From the NCBI RefSeq assembly GCF_003315595.1, contig NZ_QNQU01000017.1, positions 86,092-150,091 on the forward strand: 64,000 nucleotides of DNA, written 5' to 3'. The DNA comes from Pedobacter miscanthi (GTDB lineage Bacteria; Bacteroidota; Bacteroidia; Sphingobacteriales; Sphingobacteriaceae). The position numbers and the translations under genes were made by a program. The notes beneath the pieces were generated by a model. The model had not been told where the DNA came from, searched no databases, and saw only the letters and a list, made by a program, of their open reading frames with translations. How positions within the stretch are numbered: position 1 is the first letter of the stretch; every line of letters begins with the position of its first letter. Shown here one piece after another: positions 44,203-53,932 of the stretch.

Positions 44203-44541
44203 CAGTTTTCAGTTGGCAGTTTGCAATTAACAATTTAACAATCCTTCAATTTAACAATCCGGTAAACATTTTACCTTTACAATTAACCAATTTAAACAGT
44301 TAATCGATTAACCAGCCAGACAGTTTTCAGTTGGGAGTTTGCAATTAACAATTTAACAATCCTTCAATTTAGCAATCCAATAAACATTTTGCATTAACAA
44401 TTAACCAATTTAAACAGTTAACCGATTAATCAGCCAGACAGTTTTAAGTTGGCAGTTTGCAATTAACAATTTAACAATCCGGTAAACATTTCGCCTTTAC
44501 AATTAACCAATTTAAACAGTTAACCAATTAACCAGCCAAGA
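44203..44541. repeat. 118-bp tandem repeat, three units
   Basis: Units begin at 44203, 44321 and 44439 (cagttttcagttggcagttt...). They carry aacaatttaacaatcc and aattaaccaatttaaacagt, words shared with other A/T-rich tracts. The third unit lacks about 17 bp. Non-coding. Confidence 0.75.
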
Positions 44542-45189
44542 CTAAATAATATTCCTCGTAATTTTACCTTTGATGATGTAAAGCGACTGGATATTCTTTT
44601 TACTGATTACTGTATCGCCCTTAAAATTGGGGTTTGATGAACGGAGGATGAGTTTAGTGTTATCACGGTGCTGAAAAATGAGTTTTATGGTACGTAAATT
44701 GTTACTGTCTTCATCCGTCATCACCACATAGGCTTCGCCCCACTGCAGGATTTCTAAATTTGTAATTTCTTTAACAGCAATAATTTCGCCGGCAGCGTAT
44801 TTAGGATACATGCTATCGCCATAAACGGGTAAATAAGCGGTGCAATCGTTAAAAGGAAGGTAATTTACCAGGTATTCGGCACGCTCTTCTTCCACTATAA
44901 AATCTTTAATATCCGATAAACTCATATCGAAATACGGAACTCCCTCTTTGGGATTGCCCCCACCTGGATTTTTTTTGAAAAACGGTTTGCCGCTTCCATT
45001 TTCAAGCCATTCTTTGTTTACGTCAAATTTAAGTTCGAGTTTATCCTTGATGGCATTGGATACATGGATTCTTTCCCGTAAAATATCCGATAAAGAGCCC
45101 TGTTTGATATTCAACGCTGCCGCAAAATCTTTTTGGGTTTTAAATCCCAATAAATCCATTAGTGTTTTTAAGCGTCGATTTTCATTCAT
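44542..45189 (-). CDS. HTH plus S24 peptidase-like repressor (CI/LexA-like)
   Basis: A 215-residue two-domain regulator. The N-terminal helix-turn-helix (about 5-62: RLKTLMDLLGFKTQKDFAAALNIKQGSLSDILRERIHVS) binds DNA. The C-terminal S24 domain (about 105-212) keeps the catalytic dyad Ser126 (YGDSMYPKY) and Lys169 (LRTIKLIF) used by LexA/CI relatives for RecA-stimulated self-cleavage. A canonical Ala-Gly cleavage site is not obvious; the linker is Gly/Pro/Asn-rich (KKNPGGGNPKEG). Phage genes are not nearby. It is divergent from the four-repeat protein, 98 bp apart, and probably controls it. Confidence 0.88.
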   Translation of the reverse strand: MNENRRLKTLMDLLGFKTQKDFAAALNIKQGSLSDILRERIHVSNAIKDKLELKFDVNKEWLENGSGKPFFKKNPGGGNPKEGVPYFDMSLSDIKDFIVEEERAEYLVNYLPFNDCTAYLPVYGDSMYPKYAAGEIIAVKEITNLEILQWGEAYVVMTDEDSNNLRTIKLIFQHRDNTKLILRSSNPNFKGDTVISKKNIQSLYIIKGKITRNII

Positions 45190-45287
45190 AATATAATGTT
45201 GATAAGTTATATGAATTTTATATAGTTTAACTTAATTCATTTTGCTAAATTCGTTAGCTAATATAATCAATTAAAATTATAAACTTT
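45190..45287. promoter_or_regulatory. Divergent intergenic control region, S24 regulator and repeat protein
   Basis: 98 bp, very A/T-rich. It holds the palindrome ttagctaa (45254-45261) and near-repeats gttatat/tttatat around 45205-45225 that could be operator half-sites. I cannot assign a clear -7 box in either direction. Confidence 0.35.
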
Positions 45288-46445
45288 ATGGAAGGTACCT
45301 ATCATTTTAAAAAAGAAACCGTGGGTTTCATTAACGCCATAGAAAGTTTTTTTGCTATGGGTAGCATCAGTAGCAGTTTACAGTTTTTAAAAAACTGGTT
45401 AAACCCGCCGCAGAACGAATGCGATTTTTCGCCGCAAAAACACCCGGCGCAGCTGGTACGTTTTTACGAAAAACTATTGCCCCTTTTCGAATATGCCGAC
45501 CTTATTTTTAACCACAGCGAAGCCGATACAGCATTTGTAAAAGCAATTACAACAGATGAAAGTAGTTTAGAACGGGAATCGGTACTGTTGGATTATTGTC
45601 CGAAGTTGTTGAGCAAAGGCGAAATGCAAAACCCCAAACTCATCTTTCTGGATATGTTTTTGTTCTTCCAATCGCCGAGCTACAAAGCCAGTTATAACGA
45701 ATGGCTATTGGCCGGATTGGAAAATACACTTGATCAGGAATGGGATGGGGATATTTATCCGCTTTATGGCAATACCAAAAAAATGCTGGAAGCCTGCTGG
45801 CTCATCCACGAAAGGATCATCACTAAAAACAGTTTCAAAAGTATCGATCGGTACTACCACCTGGCCGTATTCGAAAGTACTTCGCCTTTAGCTTTTGATA
45901 AGGTGCTGTTCGAAAACCCTTTTGCAGTGATCGAATCGTTTTTTGCACTCGATAACCTTGCCGGTCATAAAACTTACCTTAAAAACTGGTATAAAATAGC
46001 ATTATCTAAAACGAGTTATGTAAACAATAGCTCCGATTATTTTTTCCTGTACAACCAGTTTACCCAGCTATTAAATGCCGGCTATTTAATTGCCGCCAAA
46101 AAACTGGTTTACCAACCAGCTATTGATGAAACAGATGATATGGCCAATGCTGCATTTCAGGATCAACTGTGCGAGGTAAATACCTTATCGCCGGTACATG
46201 TTAAAAATCCATACCTGTTTATCGAAACCTTTTTTGTCCCCGAAAATATCAGGCAACTGCGTACAGGTCTTTCAGAGTGGTTATATGCTGCCTTTAGCAC
46301 CAGAAATAGTATTAAACTGATGGATAAGGAATACTTGTTTGAGCAGTACGAAAATATGCTGATGATTATAGAGGCATTTTTTCTAATTATTAATGATCCA
46401 TCATTGGCTAAGGAAGAAGAAGAAAACTGGATTTACCTGGAATAA
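45288..46445 (+). CDS. Four-repeat helical protein of unknown function, 385 aa
   Basis: I do not recognise this family. It is built of four degenerate repeats of about 60 residues with a spacing of roughly 95-105 (about 14-76, 118-178, 211-272, 308-369). Each has a 'F(I/L)(E/D)xFF' helix (INAIESFFAMG; IFLDMFLFFQS; FAVIESFFALD; LFIETFFVPEN), then a 'LxxWL'-type helix (FLKNWLNP; YNEWLLAG; YLKNWYKI; LSEWLYAA), then a third helix ending in 'A..LI' or similar (LLPLFEYADLIF; MLEACWLIHE; LLNAGYLIAA; MIIEAFFLII). It has no signal peptide or membrane segment. Divergent from the S24 regulator, and convergent with the hybrid regulator after 15 bp. Role unknown. Confidence 0.75.
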   Translation: MEGTYHFKKETVGFINAIESFFAMGSISSSLQFLKNWLNPPQNECDFSPQKHPAQLVRFYEKLLPLFEYADLIFNHSEADTAFVKAITTDESSLERESVLLDYCPKLLSKGEMQNPKLIFLDMFLFFQSPSYKASYNEWLLAGLENTLDQEWDGDIYPLYGNTKKMLEACWLIHERIITKNSFKSIDRYYHLAVFESTSPLAFDKVLFENPFAVIESFFALDNLAGHKTYLKNWYKIALSKTSYVNNSSDYFFLYNQFTQLLNAGYLIAAKKLVYQPAIDETDDMANAAFQDQLCEVNTLSPVHVKNPYLFIETFFVPENIRQLRTGLSEWLYAAFSTRNSIKLMDKEYLFEQYENMLMIIEAFFLIINDPSLAKEEEENWIYLE

Positions 46446-46460
46446 TTTGCAAAACAGATT

Positions 46461-49400
46461 TTACTGCCCGTCACCCATAAACTCGCTTGGCGTTTTACCA
46501 AAATGTTTTTTAAATTCTGAGCTAAAGTATTTCCGGTCGCTAAATCCTACTGCATAGGCAATTTCAGTAATATTTCCAGTGCCCTGTTTCAGAAGCTGTG
46601 CAGCCCTTTTTATCCTTAGCGACTTGATAAAATCGTTTACCGAAAGATCTGTCAGTGCCCTTATTTTTTTATAAAGCACCGGCTGACTCATGCCTATTTC
46701 TGTCGCCAGGGTAGGTACGTCAAAATCAGGATCGGCAATACGTTCTTCAATTACCTGGATAATTTTGTTAAGAAAATTTTGCTCGGTGGTATTGATTACC
46801 AGGTTTTTCGGTTCGAGGGTAATTACCTGTGCAAACTTTTGTTTAATGGTTTCGCGGGCGGTTAACAGGTTTTGAATATTCAGTTCGAGTAATTTCAGGC
46901 TAAAGGGCTTCATGACGTAGGCATCGGCACCATTCTCAAAACCATTGATCTGGTGTACATAGGCCGAACGGGCAGTTAGCAATACCACGGGAATGTGGCT
47001 GGTACTTTGATCGGTTTTTAATTTGCGGCATAGTTCCAAGCCATCCATTACGGGCATCATCACATCGCTGATGACCAGATCGGGAATTAATTCTAAAGCA
47101 TAAGCCAAACCTGTTGCGCCGTTTTCACGCTCGTAGATGGTATATTTTTGGTGTAGTGCATTTTTGATAAAGGTCCTCACTTCCTCATTATCCTCTACCA
47201 GTAAAATGGTCTTTTTATCTGCATCGGCAACCGGTAATGCTATTGTAATATCGTTGAGGTATGGTGTACTGTGAATATTATAACTGGCCGGATCATCATC
47301 ATAAACATTATCGTTTATAAAATTTTCGGTATTAAAGTGATCTTTACCCGTTTTTAAACTTACCGTAAAGCAGGTTTTGCCGAAAGTTTGATCAGTTTTT
47401 GGTGTACTGCTGAAAGAGATTTCGCCATGGTGCAGCTCAACAATGCTTTTCGAAAATGATAAACCCAAACCGGTTCCAATGGTTGAAGTGGCATTGACCT
47501 GATAAAAATTGGTAAACAGACTGGCCTGATTTTCTAAGGCAATCCCTTTTCCGTTATCGCAGATGCGGATGTTGATATGCTGATTCTCCCTAAAGATTTT
47601 TAAGCTGATTTTTCCATTTACAAGGGTAAACTTAAAGGCATTGGATAACAGGTTGAACAATACTTTTTCCATTTGTACCTTATCGAAATAAAGTAATATT
47701 TCAGGTTCATCGCTATCGAAGGTATAATCGATATTTTTGGAAATCGCCATGTTCTGGAAAGCCAGAAAGATTTCCCTGCAAAATTTAACCACATCGCCCT
47801 GGCTTACATGTAAAGTCATTTTTCCGCTTTCCGCTTTTCTGAAATCAAGCAGTTCAGTAACAAGGTTCATCAGGCGGTCGGCATTGTTTTTTATTGGTTG
47901 CAGCTCGCGGTTCAGGGCAGGATCGTCTTTTGCATTTTCGATCAGCTTATCCAGTGGGCCAACAATAAGTGTTAAAGGTGTACGGATTTCGTGCGAAATA
48001 TTGGTGAAAAACTCGAGTTTATGTTCGTTAATTTCCTTCTCTTTTTTAAGTACTGCCCTGATCAATAAATAGCGCACAAATACAACGGCTATGGCTGCCA
48101 AAGCACCAAAGTAGATCAGGTATGCCCACCAGCTTCTGTAAAACGGTGGTTTAATGATGATGCTGATCTTACGGATATTGGCGCCCGAAATGCCGTCGTT
48201 ATTAAGCCCCTTAACCATAAACGTATAACTGCCAGGGGGCAGGTTGGTATAAGAAGCCGTTGGGATACTTACCTCATTCCAGTTTTTTTCGAAGCCATGC
48301 ATTTTATAGGCATAACGGTTTTTTTCGGGTTTGATAAAATTCAGTAAAGCGAAACTTAAACTAAAAGTATTCTGGTTGCTCGCAAATACCAGCTTATCTT
48401 TTAAACCGATGTTCTGATCGAGCAAATCATCTTCATCATTAATTTTTATAGCTTGATTATCTACTTTTAAACCGGTTATCACCAACTGTGCCGCTTTGGT
48501 ATTGGTTTGGATACGATCAGGATAAAAACTGATGAAGCCATTGTAACCGCCAAAAAACATTTCCCCGTTGCTGCTTTTAAAAAAGGCATTCGCATTAAAT
48601 TCATTTCCCGGCAAACCATCGGTTACCGTATAATTTTTAAAGGTTTTATTTTTCGGGTTAAACATGGATAAGCCATTGGCAGTACTAATCCACAGGTTAT
48701 CCTTATCATCTTCTAAAACGCCCAGTACGTTATCGTTCGGCAAACCATTTTTTACCGTGTAACTGATTATTTTATTTGTTTTCTGATCATAGCGGATAAG
48801 CCCCTGGTAATTGGTGCAGATGTAAATTTCCTTGTTCCGGGTTTCGGTAAGGCCATTTACATAATATTCTAAAACCTTTTTTGTTTTGGGGTCTTTTAAA
48901 GTATAAAACTCTTTTTTATCGATGTTGTAGATGCAAAGTCCATTGGTGGTGCCGAAATAAACGCGATCGGTTACCAGCATGCTTTTAACCTTTCCGGCTT
49001 CAGGGAAACCTATCGGCAGATCGAAATTGTAAAATTTTGTTTTTCCGGGGTTTGAAATTTTAATGCCATTGCGCTGGGTGGCTGCATATAACCTGCCATA
49101 CCGGTCTTCAGCCACTGCAGTAACTTCGTCGGGTACATCTTCCTGTTTTGCACTAAAATCGAAGCTGCCGAAGGTGCCTTTTTTGCCATCGTAAAAATTA
49201 AGTCCGCCCGAGTGTGTACCGATCCAGAGTTTACCCTTTTTATCCAGTATAATTTTTTTGATCAGGTTGGATTTAATGGAGTTGCTGCGACCATCGTTTT
49301 TAAAAACTGTGAATTTATCGGTCAACCGGTTAAAATAGTTTAGTCCGCCACCTTCGGTACCTATCCACAGGTTTTTGTATTCGTCTTCCGCAAAGGTACT

Positions 49401-50504
49401 TATCGCATTATTGCTTACGCTGGAAGCATTTTTGTTGGTGCTGTAGATGTTAAATGCGGTTGTGTAAGGATAATTGATATTTACCCCGCCAAAATAAGTA
49501 CCGCCCCAGATTGAACCGTTTTGATCTTTGTATAAACGGTGGACGGAATTCTGGCTTAAACTTTTTTTATCGCTGGGATCGTATTGCAGGTTGGTAAAGG
49601 TAAAATGTTGGGTATCCATTACGCTGATTCCATCTAAAGTACCGATCCACAACTTACCGGCATCATCCAACACCATTGTTCTGATGGTATTGTTAACCAG
49701 AGAATTTTTCTGTGCCGAATGGTTAAAAATTTTAAAAGTTTTGCCCGAAGGGATAAAAAGGTTCAGGCCGTTATCCTGTGTACTCACCCATAGTTTATGT
49801 TGCCAGTCTTCAATAATCCCGGTGACGTAATTCTCACTGATATTTCCCGGTTTCCCCTCATTTTTAAATATTTCGGTTTGATAAGCACCATTTTTAAAGG
49901 TCATTTTTAACAAACCGTTTGAGGTGCCCACCCACATGTTACCTTCGTGATCCTGTTTTATAGCCCTTACATTGTGGTAGGCCTCGTTTGCCGATCGGTC
50001 GTTAAAAAATACTTTGATTCTGGAAGTATCTCCCTTAACCAAAAGATTCAGTCCGTTTAAGGTGCCGATCCAGATATTGCCTTGTTTATCTTCAGTAATG
50101 CAGTTGATTACATTGCTGCTGATGCTATTCTTCTTTGCAAAAATGCGTTCGAAATTATCGTTTTTTTCATTATACAGATTTAATCCGATGCCTGTACCCA
50201 CCCATAGGTTTTTGTGCGAATCGGAAAAAAGACTGATTACATAATTGGCCGAAATGGATTGTGGATCTGCTGCTGAGGATTGGTAAACTTTAATGTTGTA
50301 ACCATCGTAACGGTTTAAGCCGTAACGGGTGCCAAACCACATAAAACCATTTTTATCCTGTGTAATGGCGAGTACGGATGTTTGCGATAAACCCTTCTCT
50401 ACACCCAGATGATCGAATTGTATAGGCTGTTGACTTTTGGCCGGTAAGAGGTATCCCAAAAACAGGCTTGCACAGAGCAAATATTTTAGGGATCGAATAA
50501 ACAT
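46461..50504 (-). CDS. Hybrid two-component system regulator (HTCS) of the PUL
   Basis: A 1347-residue one-protein signalling system. In order: signal peptide (1-24), a two-propeller periplasmic sensor with about 14 reg_prop repeats (about 30-690; for example NGFMWFGTRYGLNRYDG, KGNIWIGTLNGLNL), a Y_Y_Y domain (about 700-780), one membrane segment (about 790-815, WWAYLIYFGALAAIAVVFVRYLL), HisKA with His in FFTNISHEIRTPLT (about 838), HATPase (NxxxNAFKF; GTGLGLSFSK near 1013), a receiver domain with phospho-Asp in LVISDVMMP (about 1146), and AraC HTH (about 1255-1347, ITEIAYAVGFSDRKYFSSEFKKHFGKTPSEF). Relatives bind the oligosaccharide product of the locus directly in the propeller cleft. It is divergent from susC and its operator is the 22-bp-period repeat there. 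Confidence 0.95.
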   Translation of the reverse strand: MFIRSLKYLLCASLFLGYLLPAKSQQPIQFDHLGVEKGLSQTSVLAITQDKNGFMWFGTRYGLNRYDGYNIKVYQSSAADPQSISANYVISLFSDSHKNLWVGTGIGLNLYNEKNDNFERIFAKKNSISSNVINCITEDKQGNIWIGTLNGLNLLVKGDTSRIKVFFNDRSANEAYHNVRAIKQDHEGNMWVGTSNGLLKMTFKNGAYQTEIFKNEGKPGNISENYVTGIIEDWQHKLWVSTQDNGLNLFIPSGKTFKIFNHSAQKNSLVNNTIRTMVLDDAGKLWIGTLDGISVMDTQHFTFTNLQYDPSDKKSLSQNSVHRLYKDQNGSIWGGTYFGGVNINYPYTTAFNIYSTNKNASSVSNNAISTFAEDEYKNLWIGTEGGGLNYFNRLTDKFTVFKNDGRSNSIKSNLIKKIILDKKGKLWIGTHSGGLNFYDGKKGTFGSFDFSAKQEDVPDEVTAVAEDRYGRLYAATQRNGIKISNPGKTKFYNFDLPIGFPEAGKVKSMLVTDRVYFGTTNGLCIYNIDKKEFYTLKDPKTKKVLEYYVNGLTETRNKEIYICTNYQGLIRYDQKTNKIISYTVKNGLPNDNVLGVLEDDKDNLWISTANGLSMFNPKNKTFKNYTVTDGLPGNEFNANAFFKSSNGEMFFGGYNGFISFYPDRIQTNTKAAQLVITGLKVDNQAIKINDEDDLLDQNIGLKDKLVFASNQNTFSLSFALLNFIKPEKNRYAYKMHGFEKNWNEVSIPTASYTNLPPGSYTFMVKGLNNDGISGANIRKISIIIKPPFYRSWWAYLIYFGALAAIAVVFVRYLLIRAVLKKEKEINEHKLEFFTNISHEIRTPLTLIVGPLDKLIENAKDDPALNRELQPIKNNADRLMNLVTELLDFRKAESGKMTLHVSQGDVVKFCREIFLAFQNMAISKNIDYTFDSDEPEILLYFDKVQMEKVLFNLLSNAFKFTLVNGKISLKIFRENQHINIRICDNGKGIALENQASLFTNFYQVNATSTIGTGLGLSFSKSIVELHHGEISFSSTPKTDQTFGKTCFTVSLKTGKDHFNTENFINDNVYDDDPASYNIHSTPYLNDITIALPVADADKKTILLVEDNEEVRTFIKNALHQKYTIYERENGATGLAYALELIPDLVISDVMMPVMDGLELCRKLKTDQSTSHIPVVLLTARSAYVHQINGFENGADAYVMKPFSLKLLELNIQNLLTARETIKQKFAQVITLEPKNLVINTTEQNFLNKIIQVIEERIADPDFDVPTLATEIGMSQPVLYKKIRALTDLSVNDFIKSLRIKRAAQLLKQGTGNITEIAYAVGFSDRKYFSSEFKKHFGKTPSEFMGDGQ

Positions 50505-50564
50505 GGGATAATTGGTTATGGTTGTTTTGGCTGCTTAAAAGTATGGTTTAAAAGCATTTTTGCC

Positions 50565-50636
50565 AAATATTTAGAAAATTCACCCTAAATATTTAGAAAA
50601 TTCACCCCTTCAAAAAAAGCTTATGCTATAAGTTTG
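50565..50636 (+). promoter_or_regulatory. Predicted HTCS operator (22-bp-period direct repeat) and -7 box
   Basis: A 21-bp word beginning aaatatttag and ending attcaccc occurs exactly twice (50565-50585, 50587-50607). The spacing of 22 bp puts both copies on the same face of the helix. The -7 match TAAGTTTG lies at 50629-50636, so the downstream copy ends where a -33 box would be. This is the arrangement expected for AraC-type activators. The leader is about 60 nt. Confidence 0.6.
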
Positions 50637-50704
50637 TTCTTAGATGGCGCTGTAAAAAAGCAAGGCCGATCAACTAACAACCAATAACCAAAAAACCAAC
50701 AACT

Positions 50705-53700
50705 ATGAGTAAACTCTACATCCCGTGGAGAATGGATATGAAGCAGCATATCTTTCTTTTTCCTAAACTCTTATTATTACTCACCATTTTAATCCTTAGC
50801 CACGTTAATGTTTTTGCACAAAGTAAAACCATTATCGGTGTAGTTACCGACGAAAGTAAACAAACGGTACCCGGTGTATCGGTTACGGTAAAAGGGACCA
50901 AAACCACCACACAAACCGATGCCGACGGAAGGTTTAAAATACAGGCACTGGCTACCGATCAGCTGGTATTTAATTATGTGGGTTATGCCTCTCAATCAGT
51001 TACGGTTGGCACCCGAACCACAATAAATGTTTCCTTAAAATCTTCTATAACCGGCCTGAGCGATGTAGTGGTAGTGGGATATGGCACTACTAAAAGGGCC
51101 GATCTTACCGGGGCTGTTGGTTCGGTAAATATGAAAGACCTGGAACAGGCGCCGGTTAAATCGTTCGATCAGGCTTTGGCAGGGCGTGTGGCAGGTGTAC
51201 AGGTATCAACCAATGATGGGCAACCTGGAGCAACAGCCAATATCGTAATACGTGGTGCGGGATCCATCTCGCAGGATAACTCGCCACTTTATGTAATCGA
51301 TGGTTTCCCTTCGGAAGATGCCAATGCCAATTCGATCAACCCATCTGATATCGAAAGCATCGATGTACTAAAAGATGCATCGGCTACTGCCATTTATGGT
51401 GCACGCGGATCCAACGGTGTGGTATTGATTACGACTAAAAGAGGAAAAGCCGGAAAACCGCAGTTGAGTTATAATGCCTATTATGGAACGCAGAAAGCGC
51501 CCGATAAAATCCCGGTGATGAATGCTTTTGAATTTGTAAAATATGTTAAAGAACTCAATTCTGTTTTTGCCGATTCGGTTTATCTCAAAAATGGGGTAAC
51601 CATAAACGATTATCAAAATGTGCAAAGCCTGGATATGCAGGATTACATTTTCCAGAACGGACAGAACCAGAACCATGATATTGCCCTGAGGGGAGGAAAT
51701 GATAAAACCACTTATTCCATTTCAGGTAATTTTAACGACCAAAAAGGGATTGTGAAGTTTAGTGGATTTAAACGTTACCAGGGCCGCTTTGTACTCGATC
51801 AGAATGTTACTGATAAATTAAAGGCTGGAATTAATGTAAACTATGCCTACAGCGAAACTTTTGGTACACCAATTTCCGCAACCAATTTTTATGCTTCTTC
51901 GGTACTGCTGTATTCGGTATGGGGTTATCGTCCGACTGCGGCGCTTTCGGGCAGGGATCAGGGAACCAATCTGATCGATTCCTTTTACGATCCAACAAAC
52001 GAACTGGCTAACAACCAGGATTATCGCGTAAATCCGCTGATCAGTTTAGAAAATCAGAAAACAGTTTATAAAGCCACCACAATGGTAGCCAACGGTTATG
52101 CAGAGTACGCTTTTACACCCAAATTAAAGTTAAGAGTAGCAGCGGGCATTACCAATGCCAATACCGAAACCAATATTTTTAATAATTCCTTAACCCAATC
52201 AGGCAGTAAATGGAATTCATCTGGCCCGAACGGAACTTATGCCACAAGTCCGGCTTTTAACTGGTTAAATGATAATACCTTAACCTATAAAAATACTTTT
52301 AACAAAAATCATAATTTAACTGTTTTGGTCGGCTATTCTGCACAACGGAGTAAAAGTTCGTACCGCTCGATATATGCTTCGCAGATTACCAACGAAAGTT
52401 TGGGGATTGATGCATTAGACCTGGTACCAGCTGCAAACACCGTTGTCAATTCTCGCAGTTCGGTTTGGACGCTGCAATCTTTCCTGGGCAGGCTGAATTA
52501 TGATTTTAAAGGGAAATACCTGTTAACTGCCAGCTTCAGGGCAGATGGATCGTCGAAATTTGCACCGGGCAAACGCTGGGGTTATTTTCCCTCTGCATCT
52601 GCAGGATGGAGGTTTAGCCAGGAAAGCTTCCTGAAAGATGCCACCTGGTTATCCGATGGTAAAATACGTGTTGGTTATGGCGAATCGGGAAATAACAGGG
52701 TGGGCGATTTTGCCTATCTGCCACAGTTAAACCTGGGCAACACCCAATACTGGTATTCGTTTAACGGCAAACCCGTAGCCATCGGATCAGTAATTACGGC
52801 TGCAGGCAACTACGATTTACAATGGGAAACCAATACGCAAACCAATATCGGTTTAGACCTGAGTTTTTTTAAAAACCGCTTGGGTTTAACGGCTGATATT
52901 TATAAAAGGGTAACCAATGATTTATTGCTGAATGCCCAGTTGCCTTATGCAAGTGGCGTACAAAGTGGTACCGGATTTAAAAACATAGGAAGTTTAGAAA
53001 ACCGTGGACTGGAAATTACCTTGAACAGTACCAATATCCAGACTAAAAATTTCCGCTGGACGAGTAATTTCAACATCAGTTTTAACAAAAACAAGATTTT
53101 AGAATTAACCGAAGGACAAAATTCACTTTTAGCCGGCTCGGGAACATTTTTTAATACCACTTACACCAGTTTATCTCCTTATATCTCGGTAAAAGGCCGT
53201 TCGGTGGGCGAAATGTATGGATTAATTTTCGACGGGGTTTATCAATATGCTGATTTCGATAGAATGCCGAACGGATCGTACCTGCTTAAACCAAATATTA
53301 CAACAAATGGCTCAACAAGGGCATCAATCCAGCCTGGCGATATTAAATATAAAGATTTAAACGGCGATTTAGTAGTAAGTAATAACGATTATACCATTAT
53401 TGGCCGTGGTTTGCCTATCCATACGGGTGGTTTTAGCAATAATTTCAGCTATAAAAACTGGGATCTGGGTGTTTTCCTGCAATGGTCGTACGGCAATAAC
53501 ATCATCAATGCCAACCGTTATGTTTTTGAAGGTGGTATTGTAACCAACCCGAACCTGAACCAGTATGCCTCTTTCGAAAACCGCTGGACACCAGGCAACC
53601 AGAACAACGATCTTTTTAGGGCAGGCGGAATGGCTGCGGCAAATTATTCATCGCGTGTGGTTGAAGACGGATCCTACCTGAGGTTAAAAACCGTTCAATT

Positions 53701-53911
53701 GGGATATAATTTTTCTAATAAAATCCTTAAAAGCATCGGCCTGTCGAAACTGCGTTTAAATGCATCAGCTCAAAATCTGTTAACCATTACCGGTTATTCG
53801 GGGCTGGATCCCGAGGCTTCATCAAGGCCGAGCAACCTTACACCAGGTTTTGATTACGGAACCTATCCACAGTCATTTACGGTAACCTTTGGTTTAAACG
53901 CAACATTCTAA
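50705..53911 (+). CDS. SusC family importer of the PL8 locus
   Basis: A 1068-residue TonB-dependent outer-membrane protein: signal peptide (KLLLLLTILILSHVNVFAQ), CarboxypepD-like domain (about 42-120: IIGVVTDESKQTVPGVSVTVKG), plug (about 125-230: SDVVVVGYGTTKRADLTGAVGSV, SPLYVIDGFPSE, IDVLKDASATAIYGARGSNGVVLITTKRG) and a barrel ending FTVTFGLNATF. The first ATG is used; an alternative at 50738 (MKQHIFLFPK) gives a tidier signal. It imports the oligosaccharides made at the surface; the substrate is inferred from the locus enzymes. First gene of the operon. Confidence 0.94.
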   Translation: MSKLYIPWRMDMKQHIFLFPKLLLLLTILILSHVNVFAQSKTIIGVVTDESKQTVPGVSVTVKGTKTTTQTDADGRFKIQALATDQLVFNYVGYASQSVTVGTRTTINVSLKSSITGLSDVVVVGYGTTKRADLTGAVGSVNMKDLEQAPVKSFDQALAGRVAGVQVSTNDGQPGATANIVIRGAGSISQDNSPLYVIDGFPSEDANANSINPSDIESIDVLKDASATAIYGARGSNGVVLITTKRGKAGKPQLSYNAYYGTQKAPDKIPVMNAFEFVKYVKELNSVFADSVYLKNGVTINDYQNVQSLDMQDYIFQNGQNQNHDIALRGGNDKTTYSISGNFNDQKGIVKFSGFKRYQGRFVLDQNVTDKLKAGINVNYAYSETFGTPISATNFYASSVLLYSVWGYRPTAALSGRDQGTNLIDSFYDPTNELANNQDYRVNPLISLENQKTVYKATTMVANGYAEYAFTPKLKLRVAAGITNANTETNIFNNSLTQSGSKWNSSGPNGTYATSPAFNWLNDNTLTYKNTFNKNHNLTVLVGYSAQRSKSSYRSIYASQITNESLGIDALDLVPAANTVVNSRSSVWTLQSFLGRLNYDFKGKYLLTASFRADGSSKFAPGKRWGYFPSASAGWRFSQESFLKDATWLSDGKIRVGYGESGNNRVGDFAYLPQLNLGNTQYWYSFNGKPVAIGSVITAAGNYDLQWETNTQTNIGLDLSFFKNRLGLTADIYKRVTNDLLLNAQLPYASGVQSGTGFKNIGSLENRGLEITLNSTNIQTKNFRWTSNFNISFNKNKILELTEGQNSLLAGSGTFFNTTYTSLSPYISVKGRSVGEMYGLIFDGVYQYADFDRMPNGSYLLKPNITTNGSTRASIQPGDIKYKDLNGDLVVSNNDYTIIGRGLPIHTGGFSNNFSYKNWDLGVFLQWSYGNNIINANRYVFEGGIVTNPNLNQYASFENRWTPGNQNNDLFRAGGMAAANYSSRVVEDGSYLRLKTVQLGYNFSNKILKSIGLSKLRLNASAQNLLTITGYSGLDPEASSRPSNLTPGFDYGTYPQSFTVTFGLNATF

Positions 53912-53932
53912 TCACCATTAAAAGATAAGACA

